Shown one piece after another: positions 34,105-42,788 of a stretch of 64,000 bases of DNA. The position numbers and the translations under genes are program-made. The stretch is taken from assembly GCF_019799945.1 (NCBI RefSeq), contig NZ_JABGCH010000018.1, forward strand, positions 1 through 64,000, written 5' to 3'. Within the stretch, counting starts at the first letter, position 1. Each line of letters opens with the position of its first letter. This DNA comes from Modestobacter marinus. Lineage in GTDB: Bacteria > Actinomycetota > Actinomycetes > Mycobacteriales > Geodermatophilaceae. Below the pieces are notes generated by a model that was not told the DNA's origin, did not search any database, and worked only from the letters and a program-made list of their open reading frames with translations.

Positions 34105-34914
34105 GTGGACCAGTACCGGGACGTGCCGACGACGCTGGACCGCAGCGGCTACGAGCTGGCGGTCGAGGACACCTTCGCCGGCACCGCGCTGGACCGGTCG
34201 CTGTGGCTGCCGTGGTACCTGCCGCACTGGAGCTCCCGGGCGGCCGCGGCGGCGCGGTACCGGCTCGGGGACGGCGCGCTGCGGCTGCTGGTGGAGGAGG
34301 ACCAGCCGCCGTGGTGCCCGGAGTTCGACGGCCAGGTGCGGGTCTCGAACCTGCAGACGGGGGCGTTCGCCGGGCCGCTGGGGAGCTCCGTCGGACAGCA
34401 CCGGTTCCGGCCGGAGCTCGTCGTCCGGGAGGAGCAGGAGGAGCGGCGGCTGTACACGCCGCGGTACGGGCTGGTCGAGGTCCGCGCCCGGTTCAGCGAC
34501 GACCCCGCCGCCATGGGCGCGCTGTGGCTGATCGGGGTCGAGGACGCGCCCGAGCGGTCGGCGGAGATCTGCGTGGTCGAGGTGTTCGGCAGGGACGTGC
34601 GCGACGGCGGGACGGCGGTGGGCATGGGCGTGCACCCGTTCGGCGACCCGCTGATCACCGACGACTTCGTCCGCCCGGAGCTCCCGGTCGACGCCCGTGA
34701 GCTCCACGAGTACGCGGTCGAGTGGACGCCGTCCGACGTCGCCTTCTACGTCGACGAGCAGCTCGTGCACGTGGTGCGGCAGTCGCCTGACTACCCGGTG
34801 CAGGTCATGCTCTCCGGCTACGCGCTGCCCGGGCCCGACGGCGCCCCGGCGCCCGGACCGTGGCCCAAGGAGTTCGTGGTCGAGTGGTTCCGGGGGTGGC
34901 GCGCGACAGGCTGA
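34105..34914 (+). CDS. GH16-like concanavalin-A lectin/glucanase fold protein
   Basis: A 269-aa protein with a family 16 glycoside hydrolase-like jelly roll (YELAVEDTFAGTALDRSLWL, YGLVEVRARFSDDPAAMGAL, HEYAVEWTPSDVAFYVDEQL, VQVMLSGYAL). The active-site motif of GH16 is E-[ILV]-D-x-x-E; here residues 154-159 read E-I-C-V-V-E, keeping both glutamates but replacing the aspartate with Cys156. There is no signal peptide, unusual for this family. GTG 34105 has GAGGAGG 6 nt upstream. It is divergent from lhr. The function could be an altered or lost hydrolase activity. Confidence 0.8.
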   Translation: MDQYRDVPTTLDRSGYELAVEDTFAGTALDRSLWLPWYLPHWSSRAAAAARYRLGDGALRLLVEEDQPPWCPEFDGQVRVSNLQTGAFAGPLGSSVGQHRFRPELVVREEQEERRLYTPRYGLVEVRARFSDDPAAMGALWLIGVEDAPERSAEICVVEVFGRDVRDGGTAVGMGVHPFGDPLITDDFVRPELPVDARELHEYAVEWTPSDVAFYVDEQLVHVVRQSPDYPVQVMLSGYALPGPDGAPAPGPWPKEFVVEWFRGWRATG

Positions 34915-34976
34915 CGGCAGCCGCTCTCAGGATGACAATGGCGTAATTACGACGTTGTCGTCCCGTGGGGGCAGCG

Positions 34977-35198
34977 ATGAGACGCGCACGGGTGCACTCC
35001 TCGAACATCCGCTCGGTCGGGTACGACCTCGACGAGCACGTGCTGGAGATCGAGTTCCACAACGGCGGGGTGTACGACTACCTCGACGTGCCGCCGGAAG
35101 AGGCCCTGGCGCTGCTCGAGTCCGACAGCCTGGGCCGCTACCTGAACACCGAGATCAAGCCCCGGTACCGCTACCGCCCGGTGCGCCGGGCGAGCTGA
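34977..35198 (+). CDS. KTSC domain protein
   Basis: A 73-aa protein that is one KTSC domain: SSNIRSVGYDLDEHVLEIEF, GGVYDYLDVPPEEALALLES and SLGRYLNTEIKPRY are the three conserved blocks. KTSC domains are small beta-rich modules, sometimes fused to lysyl-tRNA synthetase-like or phage proteins; the function is unknown. ATG 34977 has GGGGG 5 nt upstream. The preceding 60 bp (34920-34960) are unusually AT-rich for this genome (GGCGTAATTACGACGTTG) and probably hold its promoter. Confidence 0.8.
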   Translation: MRRARVHSSNIRSVGYDLDEHVLEIEFHNGGVYDYLDVPPEEALALLESDSLGRYLNTEIKPRYRYRPVRRAS

Positions 35199-35207
35199 CC
35201 GGTCCGG

Positions 35208-36245
35208 TCAGCCGGCCGCCGCCTGGCGGCGCAGCTGCCCCTCGGTGGGCGCCTGCACGGGGAGGAACGCCACCTCCCGCACCCGCCGGCTGGTCGGGCT
35301 GTCGGCCCGGAAGCCGCTGCCCGACGCCACCGTGCTGTCCAGCCGCACCGCGTCGGCGGCGAGGTGCAGCGCGTCCAGCCGCAGCTGGGCGAGCTCCGGC
35401 CGGCCGGCCGACAGCGGGTCGGCGGCCCGCGCGCCCAGCCGCCGGGCCACCTCGGCGTGCCGCGCGGTGAGCAGCTCGTGGTCGGGGCGGAGCGTGCCGT
35501 TGGGCCCGGTCAGCCGCCCGGCCGCGGCCGGCAGCGCGGCGTCGGCCAGCCCGACGGCCAGCGCGGCCTGCAGGAGGAGCATCGCCGGCAGGCACAGCGA
35601 CACGAAGCCGGCCAGGTCGGTGCTGAGCACGGCGCCGCCGGCCACCCGCACGTCACGCAGCCCGACCGATCCGGTGCCGGTGCCGTTGAGCGCCAGCAGC
35701 GGACCGGCGGGGACGACGGTCGCGGCGGAGAGCCGGACGACCGCGACCAGGCGCCCGCCGTCCGCGGTCCGCGCGGGGGTCACCAGGACGGCGTCGTCGA
35801 ACAGGTTGGACGCCCACGGCACCGCGCCGGTCAGCCGCCAGCCGTCCCCGTCCCGCTCGGCGCGCACCGGCAGCGGCTGCCCGCCGGCGAGGTCGGCCAG
35901 CGCCGGGGCCAGCCCGGTCGAGCCGGTCAGCGCACCCGCGGCCAGGTCCGGCACGAGGGCCGTGCTCGCGGGGGTGGGGCAGCAGCGCAGGTACTCCAGG
36001 ACCATCGTCTGGGACCACAGCGAGAACGCCGTCGCCAGCGATCCGGCCGCCACCTCGCGGACCAGCGCGACGGGCGCACCCAGCGAGGCGGCGGGGTCGG
36101 CTGACGACGGCCGGCCGAGCAGCCCCCGCGCGCCGAGCTCCCGCAGTGCGGCCCGGGTGTCCGCCGTCCCGGCGTCCACCTCGGCTGCGGTTGCCGCCAC
36201 CGAGGCGCGGATGTCCGTCGTCCTCGCGCTCATGGGGCTGATCAT
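35208..36245 (-). CDS. Acyl-CoA dehydrogenase family protein (divergent)
   Basis: A 345-aa flavoprotein-like protein of the acyl-CoA dehydrogenase superfamily, closest in shape to the SfnB/DszC-like flavin monooxygenase branch. Recognisable parts are the N-terminal helical domain, VREVAAGSLATAFSLWSQTM, the middle beta domain LTGAVPWASNLFDDAVLVTP and LRDVRVAGGAVLSTD, and a C-terminal helical domain ending REVAFLPVQAPTEGQLRRQ. No IYxGTNEI motif is present, so it is unlikely to be a standard beta-oxidation enzyme. ATG 36245 follows GGAGG closely; ATG 36233 is an alternative. It is divergent from the typical acyl-CoA dehydrogenase next door. Confidence 0.75.
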   Translation of the reverse strand: MISPMSARTTDIRASVAATAAEVDAGTADTRAALRELGARGLLGRPSSADPAASLGAPVALVREVAAGSLATAFSLWSQTMVLEYLRCCPTPASTALVPDLAAGALTGSTGLAPALADLAGGQPLPVRAERDGDGWRLTGAVPWASNLFDDAVLVTPARTADGGRLVAVVRLSAATVVPAGPLLALNGTGTGSVGLRDVRVAGGAVLSTDLAGFVSLCLPAMLLLQAALAVGLADAALPAAAGRLTGPNGTLRPDHELLTARHAEVARRLGARAADPLSAGRPELAQLRLDALHLAADAVRLDSTVASGSGFRADSPTSRRVREVAFLPVQAPTEGQLRRQAAAG

Positions 36246-36310
36246 CCGCCCTCCGCGGTGTGGTGCCCCGACCTGGTCCCGGCAGCTCCCGGTCGGCCAG
36301 ACTCCGCGCC

Positions 36311-37456
36311 ATGCGCCACACGCTGCACGAGGCCGACCACGACGCGTTCCGGGTCAGCGTCCGGGCCTTCCTCGACCGGACCGTCGCGCCGTTCCACGAC
36401 GACTGGGAGCGGGCCGGGATCGTGCCCCGCGAGGTCTGGACGGCGGCCGGGGAGCAGGGGCTGCTCGGCATGGACCAGGACGAGCGGTTCGGCGGCGGCG
36501 GGGTGCGCGACTTCCGCTACAACGTCGTCCTCGGTGAGGAGCTCACCCGGCTCGGCGCGAGCGGCGTCGGTTTCCCGCTGCACAACGACGTCGTCGGCCC
36601 CTACCTGCGCGACCTGGCCACCGACGAGCAGAAGGCCCGCTGGCTGCCCGGCTTCTGCGCCGGCGAGCTCATCACCGCGATCGCGATGACCGAGCCGGAC
36701 ACCGGTAGCGACCTGCAGGGCATCGGGACCACGGCGCGGCGGGACGGCGACGCGTGGGTGCTGAGCGGGGCCAAGACGTTCGTCACCAACGGGATCAACG
36801 CCGACCTGGTGATCGTGGTCGCCCGGACGGCGGCCGGTGTGCCCGCCTCCCGCGGCACCAGCCTGCTCGTCGTCGAACGGGGCATGCCCGGGTTCACCCG
36901 CGGCCGCAACCTGGCGAAGGTGGGCCTGAAGGCGCAGGACACCGCGGAGCTGTTCCTCGACGAGGTGCGCGTCCCGGCCGGCAACCTGCTCGGCACCGAG
37001 CACGGGGGCTTCGGGCACCTGATGGACAACCTGCCGCAGGAACGCCTCTCGATCGCCGCGGGCGCCGTCGCGGCGGCCGAGACGGTCCTCGGCCTCACCC
37101 TCGACCACGTCACCACCCGGACGGCGTTCGGCCGGCCGGTCGGCTCGTTCCAGCACAACCGCTTCGTCCTGGCCGAGCTGCGGACCAGGGTGACGATCGC
37201 GCGCACCTTCGTCGACGAGTGCATCCGGCAGCTCGGCTCGGGTGACCTCACCGCCACCGACGCGGCGATGGCCAAGTGGTGGACGACGGAGCTGCAGAAC
37301 GAGGTCGCCGACCGCTGCCTGCAGCTGCACGGCGGCTACGGCTACATGGACGAGTACCGGGTCTCGAAGGCCTGGCGGGACGCGCGGGTGCAGTCCATCT
37401 ACGGCGGCACCAACGAGATCATGAAGGAGATCATCGGCCGCTCGATGGGGCTCTAG
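36311..37456 (+). CDS. Acyl-CoA dehydrogenase, long-chain type
   Basis: A 381-aa FAD-dependent acyl-CoA dehydrogenase catalysing the first oxidation of beta-oxidation. Landmarks are ITAIAMTEPDTGSDLQGIGT (FAD/substrate signature 1), KTFVTNGINADLVIVVART, and LQLHGGYGYMDEYRVSKAWRDAR with QSIYGGTNEIMKEIIG (signature 2). The position that is the catalytic Glu in short- and medium-chain enzymes (IYEGT) is Gly here (IYGGT), as in long-chain enzymes, where the base lies on an upstream helix, possibly Glu in FVDECIRQL. ATG 36311 has CAGACT 7 nt upstream as a possible leaderless -10. It overlaps the convergent GH3 gene by 4 bp. Confidence 0.9.
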   Translation: MRHTLHEADHDAFRVSVRAFLDRTVAPFHDDWERAGIVPREVWTAAGEQGLLGMDQDERFGGGGVRDFRYNVVLGEELTRLGASGVGFPLHNDVVGPYLRDLATDEQKARWLPGFCAGELITAIAMTEPDTGSDLQGIGTTARRDGDAWVLSGAKTFVTNGINADLVIVVARTAAGVPASRGTSLLVVERGMPGFTRGRNLAKVGLKAQDTAELFLDEVRVPAGNLLGTEHGGFGHLMDNLPQERLSIAAGAVAAAETVLGLTLDHVTTRTAFGRPVGSFQHNRFVLAELRTRVTIARTFVDECIRQLGSGDLTATDAAMAKWWTTELQNEVADRCLQLHGGYGYMDEYRVSKAWRDARVQSIYGGTNEIMKEIIGRSMGL

Positions 37457-38625
37457 CAGGTCAGCAGCCCGAACCGCTCCTTGAGCGCGAGCACCCGGCC
37501 GGCGGACTCGGTGACCCGCGCGGCGAACGCCGGGTCCGCGGCGGCCCGGTCGGTGAGCGCCTGCGCCATCGGCTGCGCGTCCGCCGTCCGGACGGTGAGG
37601 ACGACGTCGACGCCCGCCGCCACCGCGTCCACCGCGCGGCGCTCCACCGGGACCTGCGACACCGCGACCGCCCGGCCCAGGTCGTCGCTCATGACCACCC
37701 CGTCGAAGCCCAGCCGGTCGCGCAGCAGGCCGACGACCGCGGGGGAGAAGACCGCGGGGGCGTCCGGGTCCAGCTGCGGGTAGGTCGCGGAGCTCACCAT
37801 GACCGCGGCCGTGCCGGCGTCGACCGCCGCGGCGAACGGCAGCAGCGCCGGGTCGTCGGCGGTGGTCCGCGGATCGGCGGCACCGAGGTCGGTGTCGGTG
37901 TTGACCGTCACCCGGCCCAGCCCCGGGAAGTGCTTGGCGGTGGCGGCCACCCCGCCGTCCTGCAGGGCCTGCACGACCGTGCCGACGACGTCGGCCACCC
38001 GCGTCGGGTCGCTGCCGTACTGCCGGTCGGACGCGCCGATCGGCGGGTTGGCCGCCTCGGTGCCGGCCGGGACGACGTCGGCCACCGGGGCCAGGTCCAG
38101 GGTGACGCCGGCGGCGCGCAGCTGCCGCGCGAGGGCGGTGACCGTGCTCCGCACCTCCTCCGGCGGGCGCGCCCCCTGCTCGGTGGCGGTCGGCAGCTCG
38201 TCGAAGCCGGGGCCCTGCAGCGTCTGCACGAGCCCGCCCTCCTGGTCGACGGCGACCTGCAGCGGCACCGCGGACGACGCCTGCAGCCCGGCGACCGCCG
38301 CGCCCAGGGTGGCGGCGTCGGCCCGGCTCCGGCCGTGCAGGAACACCCCGCCGACCGGGACGCCGGCGGTCCCGGCCAGGCCGCCGCCGGGGTCGTCGGC
38401 GGGGACGCCGACCATCAGCAGCTGGCCCGCCCGGGCGGCCGGGTCGAGGCCGGCCAGCGTCCGCGCGGCGCACGAGGGCGGTGGCGGGGGTGGCTCCGGG
38501 CTGGTCGACGGGGTGCCCGCGGCAGTCGACGAGGCCGCCTGCTCACGGGCCGGGCCGCGGTCGCCGCAGCCGACCGCGGAGAGCAGCACGGCGACGGTGA
38601 GGAGGGCGCGACGTCGTCCGGTCAT
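37453..38625 (-). CDS. GH3 lipoprotein, NagZ-like beta-N-acetylhexosaminidase family
   Basis: A 390-aa secreted lipoprotein (signal MTGRRRALLTVAVLLSAVGC, lipobox Cys20, then a Pro/Ser linker) with a family 3 glycoside hydrolase domain. AVDQEGGLVQTL, LDLAPVADV, KHFPGLG (231-237) and the nucleophile region VMSDDLGRAV (about 312-321) are present. In NagZ the acid/base is a His in KHFPGHG-x4-DSH; here the segment reads KHFPGLGRVTVNTDTD, without that His. It may be a distinct GH3 subgroup with another acid/base, or a binding protein. ATG 38625 has AGGAGG. A peptidoglycan-recycling role is only an inference. Confidence 0.85.
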   Translation of the reverse strand: MTGRRRALLTVAVLLSAVGCGDRGPAREQAASSTAAGTPSTSPEPPPPPPSCAARTLAGLDPAARAGQLLMVGVPADDPGGGLAGTAGVPVGGVFLHGRSRADAATLGAAVAGLQASSAVPLQVAVDQEGGLVQTLQGPGFDELPTATEQGARPPEEVRSTVTALARQLRAAGVTLDLAPVADVVPAGTEAANPPIGASDRQYGSDPTRVADVVGTVVQALQDGGVAATAKHFPGLGRVTVNTDTDLGAADPRTTADDPALLPFAAAVDAGTAAVMVSSATYPQLDPDAPAVFSPAVVGLLRDRLGFDGVVMSDDLGRAVAVSQVPVERRAVDAVAAGVDVVLTVRTADAQPMAQALTDRAAADPAFAARVTESAGRVLALKERFGLLTC

Positions 38626-38691
38626 CGCCTCCTGTCTACCCGTGCCCCGGGGGGAGTCCACCCGGGGGGACCTCCGGCAGACTGCGGAGCC

Positions 38692-39963
38692 GTGACCCTC
38701 TCGACGGCCGAGCGCGCCGCGGTCCAGCGGCGGACACTCGCGGTGCTCTCCGGTGGGGTCGCCCTCGGCGGCCTCGGCGTGACCGTCGGGATCACCGTCG
38801 GCGGGCTGCTCGCCGCGGAGGTTGCCGGTACCGACACCGCCGCCGGGCTCGGCAGCACATCCAGCGTGCTCGGGGCGGCGCTGGTCGCCGTTCCGCTGGC
38901 CCGGGCGAGCGACCGGTGGGGACGGCGGGCCGGGTTGTCCCTCGGGTACGCGATCGCCGGCGGCGGCGCGGTCCTCGTGGTCGCCGCCGCGGCGATCTCC
39001 TCGCTGGCGCTGCTGATCGTCGGGCTGTTCCTGTTCGGCGCGGCCACCACCAGCGGGCTGCAGGCGCGCTTCGCCGCCGCCGACCTGGCCGAGCCGGAGC
39101 ACCGCGGGCGGGCACTGTCGCTCGTGGTGTGGGCGACGACGGTCGGCTCGGTGCTCGGGCCGAACCTCGCCGGGGTCGGCGACGGGCTCGGCCAGGCGCT
39201 CGGGCTGCCTCCGCTGGGCGGGGCGTACGTGCTGCCGATCGCAGCGTTCGCCGTCGTCCTGCTGGCCGTCCTCCTCCTGCTGCGCCCCGATCCGCTGCTG
39301 CTGGCCCGGCGGCTCGCCGCCGGCGACCGCCCGGTCGGGACACCGCCGGCCCGCACCGGATCGGTCGGGGCGCTGCGCGCCGTGTGGGCCGGGCCCGGTG
39401 GACGGCTCGGCGTGACCGCCGTCGTCGTCGGGCACTCGGTGATGGTCGGCCTGATGGTCATGACACCGGTGCACATGGGTGGCGGGCACGGTGGTCACGC
39501 CGACGGGACGACGCTGCGGGTCATCGGCCTGGTGATCAGCGTCCACGTCGCCGGCATGTACCTCTTCTCCCCGGTGGTCGGCTGGCTCGCCGACCGGGCC
39601 GGCCGGTCGGTCACCGTCGCCTGCGGCGGACTGCTGCTCCTGCTCGCCGGGCTGGTGGCCGGGACCGCGCCGCCGGGAGCGGCCCTGCAGCTGGGCGCAG
39701 GGCTGTTCTGCCTGGGTCTCGGCTGGTCGTGCTGCCTGGTCGCCGGCTCCACGCTGGTCACCGAGGCGGTCCCGGCGGCGCTGCGACCGGCCGCGCAGGG
39801 GGCGACCGACCTGCTCATGGGGCTGGGGGCCGCCCTCGCCGGTGCCCTGGGTGGCCCGCTGCTGGCCGTGGGTGGGTTCGGGCTGGTCGCCGTCGTGGCC
39901 ACCGCGCTCGTCGTCCCGCTGGCGGTGGTGTGGATCGGCGCCCGGCGACCGGCTCCCACCTGA
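38692..39963 (+). CDS. MFS transporter
   Basis: A 423-aa major facilitator superfamily protein with about 12 hydrophobic helices. The MFS loop 2-3 motif is LARASDRWGRRAGLSLGYA, and its equivalent in the second half is GWLADRAGRSVTVACGG. A His/Gly-rich loop HMGGGHGGHADG lies between helices 7 and 8, which could bind metal, but the substrate is unknown. GTG 38692 is the first reasonable start; a CAGACT -10-like box lies 8 nt upstream. It is divergent from the GH3 lipoprotein gene and followed closely by the DUF3046 gene. Confidence 0.87.
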   Translation: MTLSTAERAAVQRRTLAVLSGGVALGGLGVTVGITVGGLLAAEVAGTDTAAGLGSTSSVLGAALVAVPLARASDRWGRRAGLSLGYAIAGGGAVLVVAAAAISSLALLIVGLFLFGAATTSGLQARFAAADLAEPEHRGRALSLVVWATTVGSVLGPNLAGVGDGLGQALGLPPLGGAYVLPIAAFAVVLLAVLLLLRPDPLLLARRLAAGDRPVGTPPARTGSVGALRAVWAGPGGRLGVTAVVVGHSVMVGLMVMTPVHMGGGHGGHADGTTLRVIGLVISVHVAGMYLFSPVVGWLADRAGRSVTVACGGLLLLLAGLVAGTAPPGAALQLGAGLFCLGLGWSCCLVAGSTLVTEAVPAALRPAAQGATDLLMGLGAALAGALGGPLLAVGGFGLVAVVATALVVPLAVVWIGARRPAPT

Positions 39964-39991
39964 CCGCCATCGGTCCGGCCGGTGCGGTGGG

Positions 39992-39997
39992 TACGGT
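39992..39997 (+). promoter_or_regulatory. -10 element of DUF3046 gene
   Basis: TACGGT, ending 7 nt before GTG 40005. No RBS. Confidence 0.5.
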
Positions 39998-40004
39998 CGA
40001 CGGC

Positions 40005-40199
40005 GTGCGTCTGCAGGAGTTCTGGTCCCGGATGGAGAGTCAGTTCGGCTCGATGCGGGCGCAGAGCGTCTCGCACGACCACGTGTTCGGCGCGCTCGGT
40101 GGACGGACGCCGGTGCAGGCGATCGAGGCCGGGCTGCCGGTGCGCCGCGTGTGGCAGGAGATCTGCAAGGAGTACGACGTCCCGCCGAAGGACCGCTGA
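40005..40199 (+). CDS. DUF3046 family protein
   Basis: A 64-aa protein of the actinobacterial DUF3046 family: VRLQEFWSRMESQFGSMRAQ, SVSHDHVFGALGGRTPVQAI and WQEICKEYDVPPKDR make up nearly the whole sequence. The function is unknown. In most actinobacteria this gene lies immediately upstream of recA; here a divergent oxidoreductase/regulator pair separates them by 1.5 kb. The GTG start is set by the TACGGT -10 element, and the stop codon lies inside a symmetrical terminator. Confidence 0.92.
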   Translation: MRLQEFWSRMESQFGSMRAQSVSHDHVFGALGGRTPVQAIEAGLPVRRVWQEICKEYDVPPKDR

Positions 40200-40232
40200 G
40201 CCCGTCGGCGGGACGTCGCCGTCGCTCAGCGG
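40193..40232. terminator. Symmetrical bidirectional terminator
   Basis: CCGCTGAGC (40193-40201) is the perfect inverse of GCTCAGCGG (40224-40232), with GC-rich internal pairing (GTCGGCGG/GACGTCGCC). The DUF3046 stop (TGA 40197-40199) and the convergent oxidoreductase stop (40226-40228) are both inside the arms. Confidence 0.65.
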
Positions 40233-41083
40233 CTGAGCACGGTGCGCACGTACTCGGCCGGCGTCGTGGTCGGCCGGCCGGTCAGCTGGGACAGCGCGGT
40301 GCTCCCGGTGTCCAGGGCGCCCGCGGCGATCGCCTGGTCCAGCGCCACCACGAACCCGGCGGCGTCCTCGGGGACACCCGCCCCGACCAGCGCCCGCTCG
40401 TGCTCGGCGGGGGAGAGGTCGCGGTACACGACGTCCCGGCCCGCCTCGGCGGCGACGGCGGCGGCCAGCTCGGCCAGCGTGAACGGCTGGTCGCCGCCCA
40501 GCTCGAGGACCCCCGGCCGCGGGTGCTCGGCGATGAGCACCGCGACGGCGGCGGCCGCGTAGTCGGCCCGGGCGGCGGCGGCGATCCGGCCCGCGCCGGA
40601 GCTGCCGACGAGCTCGCCGGTCGCGGCGGCCCGGGCGATCTGCCGGTCGTAGTTCTCCAGGTACCAGTTGTTGCGCAGGACCACCGCGGGGATGCCGAGG
40701 TCGGCGATCAGCCGCTCGGTGGCGAGGTGCTCGGGGGCCAGCGGCAGCGGGGTGCCGTCGGCCTTCGCAGCGCTGGTGTAGACCACCAGGCCCACGCCGT
40801 TGGCCCGGGCCGCCTCCAGGACGTTGCCGTGCTGGGCGACCCGCTGTCCCACCTCGCTGCCGGAGACCAGGAGGAGCCGGTCGGTGCCCTTGAGGGCGAC
40901 GTCGAGGGCGTCGGGGTCGACGTAGTCGGCCTGGCGGACCTGCACTCCGCGCTCGGCGAGGTCGGCGGCCCGGTCCGGGTCGCGGACGACCGCGACGACC
41001 TCGGCCGCCGGGACGCCGGCGTCCAGCAGGCCGGTCACGACGAGCCGGCCGAGGTGGCCGCTGGCTCCGGTGACGGTGATCAT
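40226..41083 (-). CDS. NmrA/QorB-like NAD(P)H-binding oxidoreductase
   Basis: A 285-aa atypical short-chain dehydrogenase of the NmrA branch, similar to E. coli QorB (YtfG, NADPH:quinone oxidoreductase 2). The nucleotide-binding motif ITVTGASGHLGRLVVTGLLD is at the N-terminus, with VVAVVRDPDRAADL, VVYTSAAKADGTPLPLAPEH, LRNNWYLENYD and LELGGDQPFTLAELAAAV following. ATG 41083 has GGAGG. It is divergent from an HxlR regulator across a perfect palindrome, the same arrangement as ytfG-ytfH in E. coli, so redox- or quinone-responsive control is likely. Confidence 0.88.
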   Translation of the reverse strand: MITVTGASGHLGRLVVTGLLDAGVPAAEVVAVVRDPDRAADLAERGVQVRQADYVDPDALDVALKGTDRLLLVSGSEVGQRVAQHGNVLEAARANGVGLVVYTSAAKADGTPLPLAPEHLATERLIADLGIPAVVLRNNWYLENYDRQIARAAATGELVGSSGAGRIAAAARADYAAAAVAVLIAEHPRPGVLELGGDQPFTLAELAAAVAAEAGRDVVYRDLSPAEHERALVGAGVPEDAAGFVVALDQAIAAGALDTGSTALSQLTGRPTTTPAEYVRTVLSR

Positions 41084-41113
41084 GATGTCCTCCCAGTCGC
41101 TATCCTCTGAAGA

Positions 41114-41136
41114 GGTACTAACGATTGGTTAGTACC
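41114..41136. promoter_or_regulatory. HxlR-type operator palindrome
   Basis: GGTACTAAC (41114-41122), spacer GATTG, GTTAGTACC (41128-41136): a perfect 9-bp inverted repeat, markedly AT-rich against the background. It lies between the divergent oxidoreductase and HxlR genes. A TACACT -10 for the HxlR gene follows at 41151-41156, so the right arm overlaps its -35 region. Confidence 0.75.
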
Positions 41137-41184
41137 GTCGACGACGAAACTACACTGGGTTCGGACGCGTGTGGAGGAGGTGTG

Positions 41185-41559
41185 ATGGAGCAGACGGCAG
41201 AGCAGCTCGCGGCCGACGTGTTCAGCCGGAACTGCACCTCCCGGTCGGTGCTGGAGCACGTGACCGGCAAGTGGGCGGTGCTCGCCCTGGCCGCGTTGCA
41301 CGCCGGCCCGCACCGGTTCGGCGAGCTCCGCCGCCGGGTCGACGGGGTGAGCGAGAAGATGCTGTCCCAGACCCTGCAGGTGCTCGAGCGGGACGGTCTG
41401 GTGCACCGGGAGGTCCGCTCGGCCATCCCACCGCACGTCAAGTACACCCTCACCCCGCTGGGGGCCGGGCTGGCACCCCGGCTGCTGGACCTGATCGGCT
41501 ACGTGGAGGACGTGATGCCGCAGGTCGTCGCGGCGCGGGAGGCGCACGGCGCCACCTGA
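41185..41559 (+). CDS. HxlR family transcriptional regulator
   Basis: A 124-aa winged-helix regulator. The family N-terminal signature is RNCTSRSVLEHVTGKWAVLA, with Cys17 in the position used for redox sensing in several HxlR proteins. HRFGELRRRVDGVSEKMLSQ followed by TLQVLERDGLVHREV is the DNA-binding helix and wing. ATG 41185 has GGAGGAGG upstream; an in-frame GTG at 41125 would start inside the operator and is rejected. It probably represses the divergent QorB-like gene and itself. Confidence 0.9.
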   Translation: MEQTAEQLAADVFSRNCTSRSVLEHVTGKWAVLALAALHAGPHRFGELRRRVDGVSEKMLSQTLQVLERDGLVHREVRSAIPPHVKYTLTPLGAGLAPRLLDLIGYVEDVMPQVVAAREAHGAT

Positions 41560-41602
41560 GGGCGGGGCGAGGGGTGCCTGTGTGGCGCGTGCGGCGTGTC
41601 AC

Positions 41603-41631
41603 TGGAATCGAACGTGTGTTCGGTCTACCGT
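41603..41631 (+). promoter_or_regulatory. recA promoter with SOS (LexA) box
   Basis: The LexA box TCGAAC-GTGT-GTTCGG at 41608-41623 matches TCGAAC-N4-GTTCGA in all but the last base. It lies in the spacer of a promoter with -35 TGGAAT (41603-41608), a 17-bp gap and -10 TACCGT (41626-41631). LexA binding would block RNA polymerase. The transcript leader to ATG 41746 is about 110 nt; nothing else is evident in it. Confidence 0.85.
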
Positions 41632-41745
41632 GGCGTCCACAGGCCCGGTGCTCGTCCACAGATGAGCGCGGCCGGGTGGAACTGTCAGACCCACGTCCTA
41701 GCGTCGGCGACGACCCGCACACAGCGACATCCGAAGGTGGCCACC

Positions 41746-42780
<1,035 letters not shown>

Positions 42781-42788
42781 TCCGCCCG

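Noticed and set aside
37453-37456. Gene overlap of the acyl-CoA dehydrogenase and GH3 genes as a possible annotation error
   Set aside because: The 4-bp convergent overlap is real: both stop codons are clear and both C-termini match family ends.
41597-41631. A PafBC-type (LexA-independent) recA promoter from TGTCACTG at 41597
   Set aside because: Spacing from TGTCACTG to the TACCGT -10 is 21 bp rather than about 8 and the motif has a mismatch. The SOS-box promoter explains the region better.
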